Shown: piece after piece, positions 1 through 5,291 of the stretch
Numbering within the stretch: the stretch's first letter is position 1
Layout: each line of letters opens with the position of its first letter
Source of the DNA: Rikenellaceae bacterium
GTDB taxonomy: Bacteria; Bacteroidota; Bacteroidia; Bacteroidales; Rikenellaceae
NCBI GenBank assembly: GCA_020859745.1
Contig: JAJBVQ010000002.1
Location: 1 to 5,291 of the forward strand
DNA length: 5,291 nt
Reading direction: 5' to 3'
Notes under the pieces: generated by a model
What the model saw: only the letters and a program-made list of their open reading frames with translations
Databases searched by the model: none
Told to the model about the DNA's origin: nothing
Position numbers and translations under genes: made by a program

Positions 1-44
1 CCCCCCCCCCCCCCCCCGCCCCCTTGCCCCCCCGCCCCCCCCCC
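1..44. repeat. Near-homopolymeric C tract at the window edge
   Basis: Positions 1-44 are all C apart from isolated G at 18 and 34 and a TTG at 24-26. No gene reads into it. Its position at the extreme end suggests an assembly artefact: poly-G read tails from two-colour sequencing appear as poly-C on the other strand. A genuine slippage tract is the alternative. Confidence 0.85.
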
Positions 45-106
45 TCTAGGGTGGCAAATTTATCGTCCTGCCCGTACAGCCGCGTTTGGGAGATTTCTGA
101 GGGCTG

Positions 107-118
107 CCGCTGGCGCGG
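107..118. repeat. Isolated CCGC-N4-GCGG hairpin box
   Basis: CCGCTGGCGCGG forms a 4-bp stem with loop TGGC. It is identical to the box following the units at 1136-1219 and 5013-5097. It stands just before the long repeat unit and may be the right end of a decayed unit whose left part lies in 45-106, where I see no recognisable left arm. Confidence 0.55.
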
Positions 119-181
119 GATCGAACAGGAGCCTCATCCTTTTTGCCGGAGCCAGTGAAGGCCGCATCGAGCCCAGCGAGA

Positions 182-350
182 GTTAACTGCGCTGCGCTTG
201 TTTTGGCTTCGCGTTGACCTTCGGTCTTCCTCGGGGCGCCTCGGCCAAGCGTGCAACCCCGTTTGGCGCTCGGCTGGACTCTCGGTTCCTCGTGCTACCT
301 CCCCATAGCCCGCCAGCGGTCTCTGGTTTCGGTACGCTACTCGGTTCCTC
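182..350 (-). repeat. Interior of the long repeat, inverted copy of the 3' end of the window
   Basis: Read on the minus strand, this segment aligns in order with 5151-5291 on the plus strand. The best part, 269-342 against 5151-5224 (74 bases each, no gap), has about 16 mismatches by eye, near 78% identity. Further blocks match with small indels: GGCCGAGGC, GGAAG and AAAAC...AGTTAA. The segment also holds an 11-base direct repeat CTCGGTTCCTC at 281-291 and 340-350, 59 bases apart. Function unknown. Confidence 0.7.
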
Positions 351-361
351 CTCGCCGTTTG

Positions 362-385
362 GCCAAGTGAATATATTCGCTTGGC
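362..385. repeat. 24-bp near-perfect palindrome
   Basis: GCCAAG (362-367) and CTTGGC (380-385) flank GAATATATTC (369-378). The only non-matching pair is 368/379, a G-T wobble on one strand. It is AT-rich in a GC-rich setting. It could be a protein-binding dyad or a hairpin tip in the long repeat; the copy at the window end has no visible equivalent. Confidence 0.5.
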
Positions 386-423
386 GCTCACTGGCAGCAT
401 CGGTTGCAGGCCTCCGCATGGGG

Positions 424-520
424 TGGCTCCGGCCCGTCCGCTAACGCGGAACCTCAGCTTTTCGCTCTCTTGTGCTAGGCACGTTCACGCACCCCTCGGT
501 GTGGCCAGCCGCTGACGCGG
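424..520. repeat. Direct repeat, copy 1 (paired with 902-1014)
   Basis: The order TGGCTCCGGCCCG, CTAACGCGGAAC, GCTTTTCGCT, GCACCCC, then GCCGCTGACGCGG is shared with 902-1014. Matching blocks are separated by small indels. Each copy therefore carries two hairpin boxes, here CCGCTAACGCGG (438-449) and CCGCTGACGCGG (509-520). This suggests segmental duplication of a repeat together with its downstream flank. Confidence 0.6.
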
Positions 521-695
521 CTACTTATAGTGCTGCATCGGACGCGTTGCCTCTTATATGGAGGTTTGCAACATCTGATTCAACGTCCACCGCACCGGAG
601 CGCAGCTCCTTCGTGTGGGGTAGTTTATAGCTCGACGGTGTGCCCAAGGCACCGCCCAACCGATAATGGGCCCTCTTATCGACTGAAACCTCCTT
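521..695. other. Non-coding stretch with small hairpins
   Basis: No credible gene. Three small inverted repeats are visible: GGAGC-GCA-GCTCC (597-609), GTGCC-CAA-GGCAC (640-652), and CGATAA (661-666) with TTATCG (676-681) around a GGGCCC core. None has a T tract, and none clearly belongs to the main repeat family. Confidence 0.4.
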
Positions 696-759
696 ATTCG
701 GGCCGCTCCGTCGCCCCCGGCAATCTTCGATTGCCCGGAGCGGCCCGCCGTTGACACGG
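696..759. repeat. Repeat unit with nested perfect stems
   Basis: After ATTC comes GGGCCGCTCCG (700-710), exactly complementary to CGGAGCGGCCC (736-746). Nested inside is GGCAATC-TTC-GATTGCC (719-735), a perfect 7-bp stem stacked directly on the outer right arm, with an 8-base bulge on the left. The box CCGTTGACACGG (748-759) and GAAC follow, as in other units. Confidence 0.75.
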
Positions 760-830
760 GAACTCGTCCCATTTGTGGGCGGCCCCTGCAGATCGCGCGT
801 CCAGAGCCTCCGACATTGCAAGAAAGATCT

Positions 831-930
831 ATTCGGGCCGCAGCCAGCAGAGGCGCGATCGAGGCGCGGCAGCGGCAAAAGTTGCGGCCCTACGCCTGAA
901 CTGGCTCCGGCCCGCCCTCTAACGCGGAAC
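831..930. repeat. Short GGCCGGAGCCA-type repeat unit
   Basis: ATTC is followed by GGGCCGCAGCCAG (835-847), complementary to CTGGCTCCGGCCC (901-913) except at one position. The right arm (881-910) aligns without gaps to those at 403-432, 1172-1201 and 5051-5080. The box CCTCTAACGCGG (916-927) and AAC follow. Confidence 0.7.
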
Positions 931-1014
931 TTCGGCTTTTCGCTATCTGGGGTTTGGCCTCGCGCGCACCCCCAGCCGCTTCTCGGCCCGGCGCAGTAGT
1001 CGCCGCTGACGCGG
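902..1014. repeat. Direct repeat, copy 2 (paired with 424-520)
   Basis: It carries the same block order as 424-520, including GCTTTTCGCT and GCACCCC, and ends in CCGCTGACGCGG (1003-1014) followed by GGAACTGAG. It overlaps the right end of the unit at 831-930 and is somewhat longer than copy 1 because of small insertions. Confidence 0.6.
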
Positions 1015-1035
1015 GAACTGAGTTACCACACTCGT

Positions 1036-1117
1036 ATTCGGGCCGCCGCCCCCGGGCGAGGCCGCTTTGCGGCCTGGCGGCAGGCCCGGCGACTCTCCGA
1101 GTCGCGCTATTCGCTCA
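1036..1117. repeat. Structured repeat unit with two hairpins, copy 1
   Basis: After ATTC, GGGCC-GCCGCC (1040-1050) pairs with GGCGGC-A-GGCCC (1076-1087) with one bulged A. Inside lies the perfect hairpin AGGCCGC-TTT-GCGGCCT (1059-1075). A second perfect hairpin, GCGACTC-TCC-GAGTCGC (1089-1105), follows, then GCTATTCGCTCA. The 16 bases from 1075 are identical to those from 1535 in the unit at 1496-1577. Confidence 0.75.
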
Positions 1118-1131
1118 TTGTATTACCGAGA

Positions 1132-1222
1132 ATTCGGGCCGGAGCCACCGAAGACCAAACGAGCTTTGCGCGTTGCAGGCCTCCGCCCGGGGTGGCTCCG
1201 GCCTAACCCGCTGGCGCGGGAA
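1132..1222. repeat. Short GGCCGGAGCCA-type repeat unit with perfect ends
   Basis: After ATTC, the 13-base arm GGCCGGAGCCACC (1137-1149) is exactly complementary to GGTGGCTCCGGCC (1191-1203), with 41 bases between. The right arm 1172-1203 matches 403-434 at 30 of 32 positions. The box CCCGCTGGCGCGGG (1207-1220) and AAC follow. This is the best preserved short form in the window. Confidence 0.78.
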
Positions 1223-1410
1223 CATTTTGCGATCATAACCTGCCGAGCTGTTCAGGAGATTTACAGCACTTTGGGCCTGCCTGAAGGCACCTGCGGCTCC
1301 GGGCAGAAGCAACAAGGCACTGGACCTTTTTGATAATCCTTTTCAACCGTTTCGGAGGCCAGCGCCTGCGTGGGCACGCAAGCGTTGTCTGTCTTACCGG
1401 CTGTAACTAC
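1223..1410. other. Non-coding spacer
   Basis: No credible gene and no clear member of the repeat family. A small hairpin TGCC-TGAA-GGCA (1278-1289) is present, and a T run at 1327-1331 has no stable stem directly before it. Confidence 0.4.
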
Positions 1411-1413
1411 CCG

Positions 1414-1490
1414 ATTCGGGCCACCCGCGCCCCCCTCGGGGAGGCCCGGCGATACTCAAGCATCGCGCAAAAGCCTCAGCCACTCGCTCT
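1414..1490. repeat. Partial structured repeat unit
   Basis: ATTCGGGCC (1414-1422) opens the unit, followed by a C-rich/G-rich pairing segment, GGCCCGGC (1443-1450) and the hairpin GCGAT (1449-1453) with ATCGC (1462-1466). It resembles the units at 1036 and 1496 but lacks the middle GGCGGCA block, so it looks like a deleted or diverged copy. Confidence 0.55.
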
Positions 1491-1495
1491 TTCGG

Positions 1496-1577
1496 CTTCG
1501 GGCCGTCGCCACGGGGCGAAGCGCCAAAGGCGCTTGGCGGCAGGCCCGGCAATCCTGCGGATCGCGCTACTCGCTCA
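1496..1577. repeat. Structured repeat unit with two hairpins, copy 2
   Basis: GGGCC-GTCGCC (1500-1510) pairs with GGCGGC-A-GGCCC (1536-1547) with one wobble and the same bulged A as the unit at 1036. Inside is AAGCGCC-AAA-GGCGCTT (1519-1535), a perfect stem of different sequence from its counterpart. The second hairpin GCAATCC-TGC-GGATCGC (1549-1565) has one mismatch, and GCTACTCGCTCA follows. Confidence 0.75.
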
Positions 1578-1585
1578 CACCCCTA

Positions 1586-1612
1586 TGCGGCTCGAAGCTC
1601 ACGCTTCCCGCA
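1586..1612. repeat. Hairpin between the repeat cluster and the terminator
   Basis: TGCGG (1586-1590) pairs with CCGCA (1608-1612), and GAAGC (1594-1598) with GCTTC (1603-1607) around loop TCAC, leaving a 3-base bulge on the left. There is no T tract. Role unknown. Confidence 0.45.
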
Positions 1613-1647
1613 GCGGAGGTCCCATACCTCCGAGAAAACCCCGGATA

Positions 1648-1687
1648 AGAAAAATCCCCTTCCTTCCCGCAACGGGGAAGAAAGGGG
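1648..1687 (-). terminator. Rho-independent terminator of the DUF2723 gene
   Basis: Read on the minus strand, a 13-bp stem (CCCCTTTCTTCCC with GGGAAGGAAGGGG, one T-G wobble) closes a 6-base loop and is followed at once by ATTTTTCT. It begins about 35 bases beyond the TAA stop. The arms are 1656-1668 and 1675-1687 and the T tract is 1648-1655. It should separate this transcript from the repeat cluster downstream. Confidence 0.88.
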
Positions 1688-1722
1688 AGAGTGCCAAGGC
1701 CCGAACAAAGCCCCCTTGACTT

Positions 1723-4700
1723 TTATATACCCCCGAAATAGGGAGTCAGCAGGGCCGTTATCTCCTTTTGCCCGTTTTGCCCCGCAATCAGGTATAGGTT
1801 GTAGAGCGTGCGCAGCCTGTCCATCGTCTCGCTCTCCACCAGCTTTTTCTTATTGCCCGTGAAGCGGTCGAAATAGTCCACGTACTCCATCAGGATCTTG
1901 CTCGACTTGAGCGCCAGTGCATTGCCCTTGTCATACGCGCCCGCCTTGTAGTATGCCTCCACGATGAACGGCACCATATCGTCCATCCGCAGTTGTTCCA
2001 GCGGCATCTCCTGCATCGCCCGGTCCAGCACCTCCACAGCCCGCACGGTATCCCCCTTGGCGGTCAGCTCGTTGGCCAGCCGCGCGAACGACGAGCGCAG
2101 CTGCGACGTGGCGAAAGTATTGGTCACGAACGCGTCCACATAGACCCGCGGGTCGCTGACATTCCCGTAACGGTACTTGTGCATCAGGTTGTCGTACAGA
2201 GTTTCCGTGTCGATCCGCCCGACGCCGAACGAGCGTTCGATCGGCGACTTGATCGGCACCAGCCGGTAAGCCGCCCCGTCCTGTTGGAGGTACGACCACG
2301 AATCGCCGGTCTGGCTGTCGTAATGCACCAAGCCCCAATTCATCAGGTCTGCTGCCGAGGTGAAGTGAATCGGCCGTGTCCAGTCGTTCGACGCCAGCAG
2401 GTCGAGGAAGACCATCTCGCCCGAAAAGAGAACCGACTTGGACGGGTTGATATTGATATAGATCGTGTCCTCGATCAGATCGGCATCCTCCGGACGCACG
2501 ATCCCGCTCTTGATGACATTCTCCTTGTTGACCGGAACGGCGATACGCCGGGCCGGGATCATATCGTAGGTGTTCCCCGCCCGGTCGACCAGCTGCGTGC
2601 GCGGGTCGTCGCTGTTTACCACCTCCATCACCTCTTTGGCCGTCCACACGCTGCCGTCCGGTTTGGCGATCTCCTGTATGGGGAACTGCCCCATCGCATC
2701 CCCGTAGTACTTATGCCGCGGCATCGAATGCGGGATCGGTTCCGACTCGTTGGCCTTCATCCGCATCTGGTCGATATACCAGTCTCCGCCGATGTACGAC
2801 GAGTTCATCACCCGGACGTCCGGCCGCACGTTCTCGACCTCCTGGTTATACCACAGCGGGAAGGTGTCGTTGTCCCCGTAGTCGATGATGATCCCGTTGG
2901 GCAGCACGCTTTCCAGATAGTTGTAGCCCATATCCCGCGCCACGTATCGGTGGCTGCGATCGTGGTCGTCCCAGTTCTGCACGGCCAGCACCGTCGGCAC
3001 CGAAGCGCACACGACGAATGCCACGAGGGCCGCCGCCCGTCCGTTGGCCTTGAACACCTTCCGGTGCAATATGTCGTACACCCACAGCAAGCCCAGCCCG
3101 ATCCAGATGGCGAAAGCGTAGAACGAACCGGCGTAGGCATAATCCCGCTCGCGCGGCTGCAACGGCGTCTGGTTCAGGTAGAGGATAATGGCCAGCCCGG
3201 TCATGAAGAAGAGCAGGAACACCACCAGGAAATTCCGTCCGTCGCGCTTGAGCTGGTAGAAAAAGCCGATCAGCCCCAATATAAAGGGCAGGAAATAATA
3301 GGTGTTGTGCCCCTTGTTGGCCGCCATTTCGGACGGCAGGTTGTCCTGCGGCCCGAGGTAAAGCTCGTCGATCGGGTCGATGCCGCTGAGCCAGTTGCCG
3401 TCGATGATGGTGTTGTTCTGGATATCGCTCTGCCGTCCCACGAAGTTCCACAGGAAGTAGCGCCAGTACATGTTGTTTAGCTGGTAGGTAAAGAAGAACT
3501 TGAGGTTCTCGCCGAACGTCGGGATCGTCACCATCTGACCGTCCTCGGTGCGCACCCTGCGCCCCTTGACGTCCGCCCAACGCTTGTACTCCGCGACATG
3601 GCTCGACGGCATGTCGCTGTACATGCGCGGGAAGAGCATCTGGGTGTTCTTGTCGTATTCGTACCCGACCACCCGATCTACCGATTTGTACTTGCCGTCC
3701 TCGTCGATAAAATAGGAGGTGCTGAATTTGGTGTCGACCCTGGGCGAAGCGTAGGTCTGCCCGTACAACAGCGGCCGGCTGCCGTACTGTTCGCGGTTGA
3801 GGAAAGCTTTCAGCGCATACGGATCGCTGGGGTTGTTGCTGTTCATCGGCGGATTGATGCTCGCGCGGATCAGCACGATGCCGTAGGTGGAGATACCGAC
3901 GATCACCATAGCGGCGGAGAGCAGAACGGTGTTCCACCCGGCTTTCCCCGCGCGCTGGGTTTTCCAGATACCCCAACCGAGCGCGGCAAGCAGCAGCACG
4001 ACGAAAGTCGTCAGCCCGCTGTTTACGCCGAGGCCGAAGCCGTTCACGAAGATGCGGTCCACCAAAGCCCCGACGGAGACTACGGTAGGCGTCAGCAGAT
4101 AGAACGCCCCGGTCAGCAAGATGGATACGATCCCCGGCTTCCACAGGTCGGCTTTCTTACGGCCCGGGAATTTCTTGAAGTAGTAGATGAAGACCAGGGC
4201 GGGAATGGCCAGCAGGTTCAGGATGTGCGCCCCCACGGACAAGCCCATGAGGTAGGCGATCAGCACGAGCCAGCGGTTGCTGCCGGGCCGGTCTGCGACG
4301 TTCTCCCACTTGAGTATCGCCCAGAAGACGACGGCCGTGAACAGGGACGAGAGGGCGTAAACCTCGGCTTCGACCGCGGAGAACCAGAAGGTATCGGTCC
4401 AGGTATAGGCCAGCGACCCGATGGCTGCGGCGCCGATAATAGCCCAGCTCTGCCCGTCGGTCAGTTCGGACTCTTCCTTGCGGTACATGCGCCGCCCGAG
4501 GTGGGCGATGCTCCAGAACAGGAAGGCGATGGTCAGCCCGCTTTCCAGCGCCGAAAGCGCGTTCATGGCTACGGCTGCATTCCCGGGGCCGCCTGCGAAG
4601 ATGGCGCCCAACCGGTTGATCAGGAAGAAGAAAGGGGTTCCGGGGGGGTGCCCGACTTCCAGTTTGTAGGAGGTGGCGATGAACTCACTGCAGTCCCACA

Positions 4701-4797
4701 GGCTGGCGCTGGGTTCCATGGTGAGCAGGTAGGTGAGGCTGGCGATCACGAAAACGATCCACCCGCCCCAAAGGCTGCGCTTGCTGAAGCTGCTCAT
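1723..4797 (-). CDS. DUF2723 family membrane protein (TMEM260-like, GT-C-type protein O-glycosyltransferase-like)
   Basis: Complete 1024-residue protein, ATG start and TAA stop. The N-terminus matches the DUF2723 family: a positively charged start, a first membrane segment at about 11-26, then WDCSEFI (34-40) and KLEVGHPPGTP (45-55). By analogy with GT-C enzymes, Asp35/Glu38 in the first outward loop are the likely catalytic acidic residues; this is inference. About a dozen membrane segments follow: roughly 85-101, 118-133, 146-163, two in 175-207, 222-240, 263-279, 291-311, then after a long loop 498-515, 521-540, 557-575 and 588-606. Other family-like motifs are NPPMNSNNPSDP (315-326), QPRERDY (547-553) and GDNDTFPLWY (641-650). 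The rest is soluble, probably periplasmic, ending in TPR-like helices (about 900-1024). The eukaryotic relative TMEM260 is a protein O-mannosyltransferase, and Bacteroidetes O-glycosylate exported proteins; the substrate here is unknown. The next Met is residue 27, past the first membrane segment, so the first ATG is preferred. No adjacent gene suggests an operon. Confidence 0.92.
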   Translation of the reverse strand: MSSFSKRSLWGGWIVFVIASLTYLLTMEPSASLWDCSEFIATSYKLEVGHPPGTPFFFLINRLGAIFAGGPGNAAVAMNALSALESGLTIAFLFWSIAHLGRRMYRKEESELTDGQSWAIIGAAAIGSLAYTWTDTFWFSAVEAEVYALSSLFTAVVFWAILKWENVADRPGSNRWLVLIAYLMGLSVGAHILNLLAIPALVFIYYFKKFPGRKKADLWKPGIVSILLTGAFYLLTPTVVSVGALVDRIFVNGFGLGVNSGLTTFVVLLLAALGWGIWKTQRAGKAGWNTVLLSAAMVIVGISTYGIVLIRASINPPMNSNNPSDPYALKAFLNREQYGSRPLLYGQTYASPRVDTKFSTSYFIDEDGKYKSVDRVVGYEYDKNTQMLFPRMYSDMPSSHVAEYKRWADVKGRRVRTEDGQMVTIPTFGENLKFFFTYQLNNMYWRYFLWNFVGRQSDIQNNTIIDGNWLSGIDPIDELYLGPQDNLPSEMAANKGHNTYYFLPFILGLIGFFYQLKRDGRNFLVVFLLFFMTGLAIILYLNQTPLQPRERDYAYAGSFYAFAIWIGLGLLWVYDILHRKVFKANGRAAALVAFVVCASVPTVLAVQNWDDHDRSHRYVARDMGYNYLESVLPNGIIIDYGDNDTFPLWYNQEVENVRPDVRVMNSSYIGGDWYIDQMRMKANESEPIPHSMPRHKYYGDAMGQFPIQEIAKPDGSVWTAKEVMEVVNSDDPRTQLVDRAGNTYDMIPARRIAVPVNKENVIKSGIVRPEDADLIEDTIYININPSKSVLFSGEMVFLDLLASNDWTRPIHFTSAADLMNWGLVHYDSQTGDSWSYLQQDGAAYRLVPIKSPIERSFGVGRIDTETLYDNLMHKYRYGNVSDPRVYVDAFVTNTFATSQLRSSFARLANELTAKGDTVRAVEVLDRAMQEMPLEQLRMDDMVPFIVEAYYKAGAYDKGNALALKSSKILMEYVDYFDRFTGNKKKLVESETMDRLRTLYNLYLIAGQNGQKEITALLTPYFGGI

Positions 4798-4836
4798 TGG
4801 CTATCGGATTTGTTGTTTGTATGCGGTTCGAGGGGG

Positions 4837-4867
4837 CTAAGTTAAGCTTTTTTTGCCGATTTGCACG
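4837..4867 (-). promoter_or_regulatory. Candidate Bacteroidetes-type promoter for the DUF2723 gene
   Basis: On the minus strand TAACTTAG (4837-4844) matches the Bacteroidetes -7 consensus TAnnTTTG at all but one fixed position. It lies 19 bases from CGTG (4864-4867), a poor match to the -33 element TTTG. This would give a leader of about 30 bases, A-rich before the ATG (ACAAACAACAAATCC) and lacking a Shine-Dalgarno site, as is common in Bacteroidetes. The weak -33 element makes this tentative. Confidence 0.28.
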
Positions 4868-5012
4868 CCCGCCGCCGCTGGCAAGCTATTTGCATAATGA
4901 TACGTTGAAATTATTGCTGTTTCCTTTGGGTTGGCTTTCTTTCAAGAAAGGGCCTAAAGACTTTTGAGCCAACTGCGTTACTCCTTATATCTCCGCAAAG
5001 CTTAGTTATATA
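4868..5012. other. Intergenic region upstream of the DUF2723 gene
   Basis: This stretch is more AT-rich than the rest of the window and holds no credible gene. It contains a possible hairpin: TTGGCT (4931-4936) pairs with AGCCAA (4967-4972), or alternatively CTTTC (4939-4943) pairs with GAAAG (4946-4950). No T tract follows either form, so it is not a convincing terminator. TATATA just before 5013 borders the repeat unit. Confidence 0.4.
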
Positions 5013-5097
5013 GGGCCGGAGCCAGCGGAGGCAAAACCGAGCATCGCGAGGTTGCGCCCCTCCGCCTGGGGTGGCTCCGGGCCGGCCGCTGGCGCGG
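5013..5097. repeat. Short GGCCGGAGCCA-type repeat unit upstream of the gene
   Basis: GGGCCGGAGCCA (5013-5024) pairs with TGGCTCCGGGCC (5072-5083) apart from one bulged G. The right arm 5051-5080 aligns without gaps to those at 403, 881 and 1172. The box CCGCTGGCGCGG (5086-5097) follows, then AGACTGAG. The family therefore occurs on both sides of the gene. Confidence 0.75.
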
Positions 5098-5150
5098 AGA
5101 CTGAGGGGTAGTCACAACCCGGAAGCCCAACGGGCCCGCTTTTTACAACC

Positions 5151-5291
5151 GAGCAGCGTACTGAGACCGAAGACCGCTTGCGGACTTTGGTGAGGTAGCG
5201 CAAGGAACCGACACAGTAGCCGAGATGCCATGAAGATCGCTCCGATGGCCGAGGCACAAGGAGGAAGCCCGGCAGGCAAAACGTAGTTAAA
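5151..5291 (+). repeat. Second copy of the long-repeat interior, cut by the window end
   Basis: This matches the minus strand of about 182-342 in order: GCAGCGTACTGAGACC, AGACCGCT, GAGGTAGC, AGGAACCGA, AGCCGAG, GGCCGAGGC, GGAAG, AAAAC and AGTTAA. In the long copy the corresponding AGTTAA lies about 30 bases from the terminal GGCTCCGGC. A matching end would therefore be expected shortly beyond position 5291. Confidence 0.7.

Larger units (their letters stand above)
145..434. repeat. Long form of the GGCCGGAGCCA-ended repeat (about 290 bp)
   Basis: The left end GCCGGAGCCA (145-154) is the exact reverse complement of TGGCTCCGGC (424-433). The first ~45 bases resemble the left part of the unit at 5013 (GGAGCCAG, AGGC, CGAGC, GCGAG in the same order). 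The last 30 bases (403-432) match the right arms at 881-910, 1172-1201 and 5051-5080 (GTTGC, 3 bases, CCTCCGC or variant, 2 bases, GGTGGCTCCGG or variant). Short units have about 35 bases between the arms; here about 215 intervene. It is either a full-length element of which the others are deletion derivatives, or a short unit carrying an insertion. Reading frames inside (78-88 codons, minus strand) show no recognisable protein. A box CCGCTAACGCGG (438-449) follows. Confidence 0.7.

Noticed and set aside
134..419. Overlapping minus-strand reading frames of 78-88 codons in the long repeat
   Set aside because: Arg-rich composition, no recognisable domain, and the homologous segment at 5151-5291 aligns with indels that are not multiples of three. 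The inverted-repeat ends explain the sequence better.
424..1222. Integron attC sites
   Set aside because: Paired hairpins followed by GAAC are superficially similar, but there are no gene cassettes between the units, no clear R-box/L-box pairs and no integrase.
696..1577. CRISPR array
   Set aside because: Units are spaced irregularly (roughly 80 to 280 bases), are large and internally variable, and no cas gene is present.
1993..3480. Long plus-strand open frame opposite the DUF2723 gene
   Set aside because: It is the antisense shadow of a GC-rich gene. The His/Arg/Val-rich translation resembles no protein, and the minus-strand product is clearly a real family member.
4825..4834. tRNA T-loop-like GGTTCGAGGG
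   Set aside because: No acceptor stem, anticodon arm or D arm can be fitted around it.
3598..4845. Second long plus-strand open frame opposite the same gene
   Set aside because: Also an antisense shadow, with low-complexity Gly/Glu/Arg/Pro content and no domain.
4996..5036. Promoter with TTTTG and TATATAAC 19 bases apart on the minus strand
   Set aside because: The spacing is attractive but TATATAAC lacks the TTTG half of the Bacteroidetes -7 element, and it lies about 200 bases from the start codon inside the edge of a repeat.
5125..5144. Plus-strand terminator (GCCC-AAC-GGGC, then CCGC and five T)
   Set aside because: The stem is only 4 bp and separated from the T run by four bases, and no plus-strand gene lies upstream.

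Overview
The window carries one intact gene, on the minus strand, between two stretches of repeat-rich, apparently non-coding DNA. The gene encodes a 1024-residue polytopic membrane protein of the DUF2723 / TMEM260-like family (GT-C-type protein O-glycosyltransferase-like, CAZy GT117-like). Long proteins of this family are characteristic of Bacteroidetes. The high GC content, the A-rich leader without a clear Shine-Dalgarno site and this protein type suggest a GC-rich Bacteroidales gut bacterium, with Alistipes/Rikenellaceae as my best guess. That assignment is inferred, not proven.

Layout: 1-44 is a nearly pure C run, possibly a contig-end artefact. Positions 45 to about 1620 hold no credible gene but are packed with hairpin-forming repeat units. 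Positions 1648-1687 form a strong Rho-independent terminator for the minus-strand gene at 1723-4797. Positions 4798-5012 are its upstream region, with a weak candidate promoter. Positions 5013-5291 hold another copy of the repeat family, running off the window end.

The repeat family is the notable content. At least seven units share one architecture: a left end GGGCC (usually preceded by ATTC), a variable arm, a core, the complement of that arm, and GGCCC. Several are followed by a small hairpin box of the type CCGCTGACGCGG, then GAAC. Arms differ between units but remain complementary, so pairing rather than primary sequence looks conserved. One version (about 145-434) is roughly 290 bp long and three others are about 70-80 bp, all with the same GGCCGGAGCCA ends. 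The interior of the long version is homologous, in inverted orientation, to the last ~140 bases of the window, so related repeats flank the gene on both sides in opposite orientation.

There is no sign of an operon: the gene appears to be a single transcription unit. The repeats look like a REP/BIME-like or MITE-like family, or structured RNA elements. I see no transposase, integrase, cas gene, tRNA or rRNA in the window.
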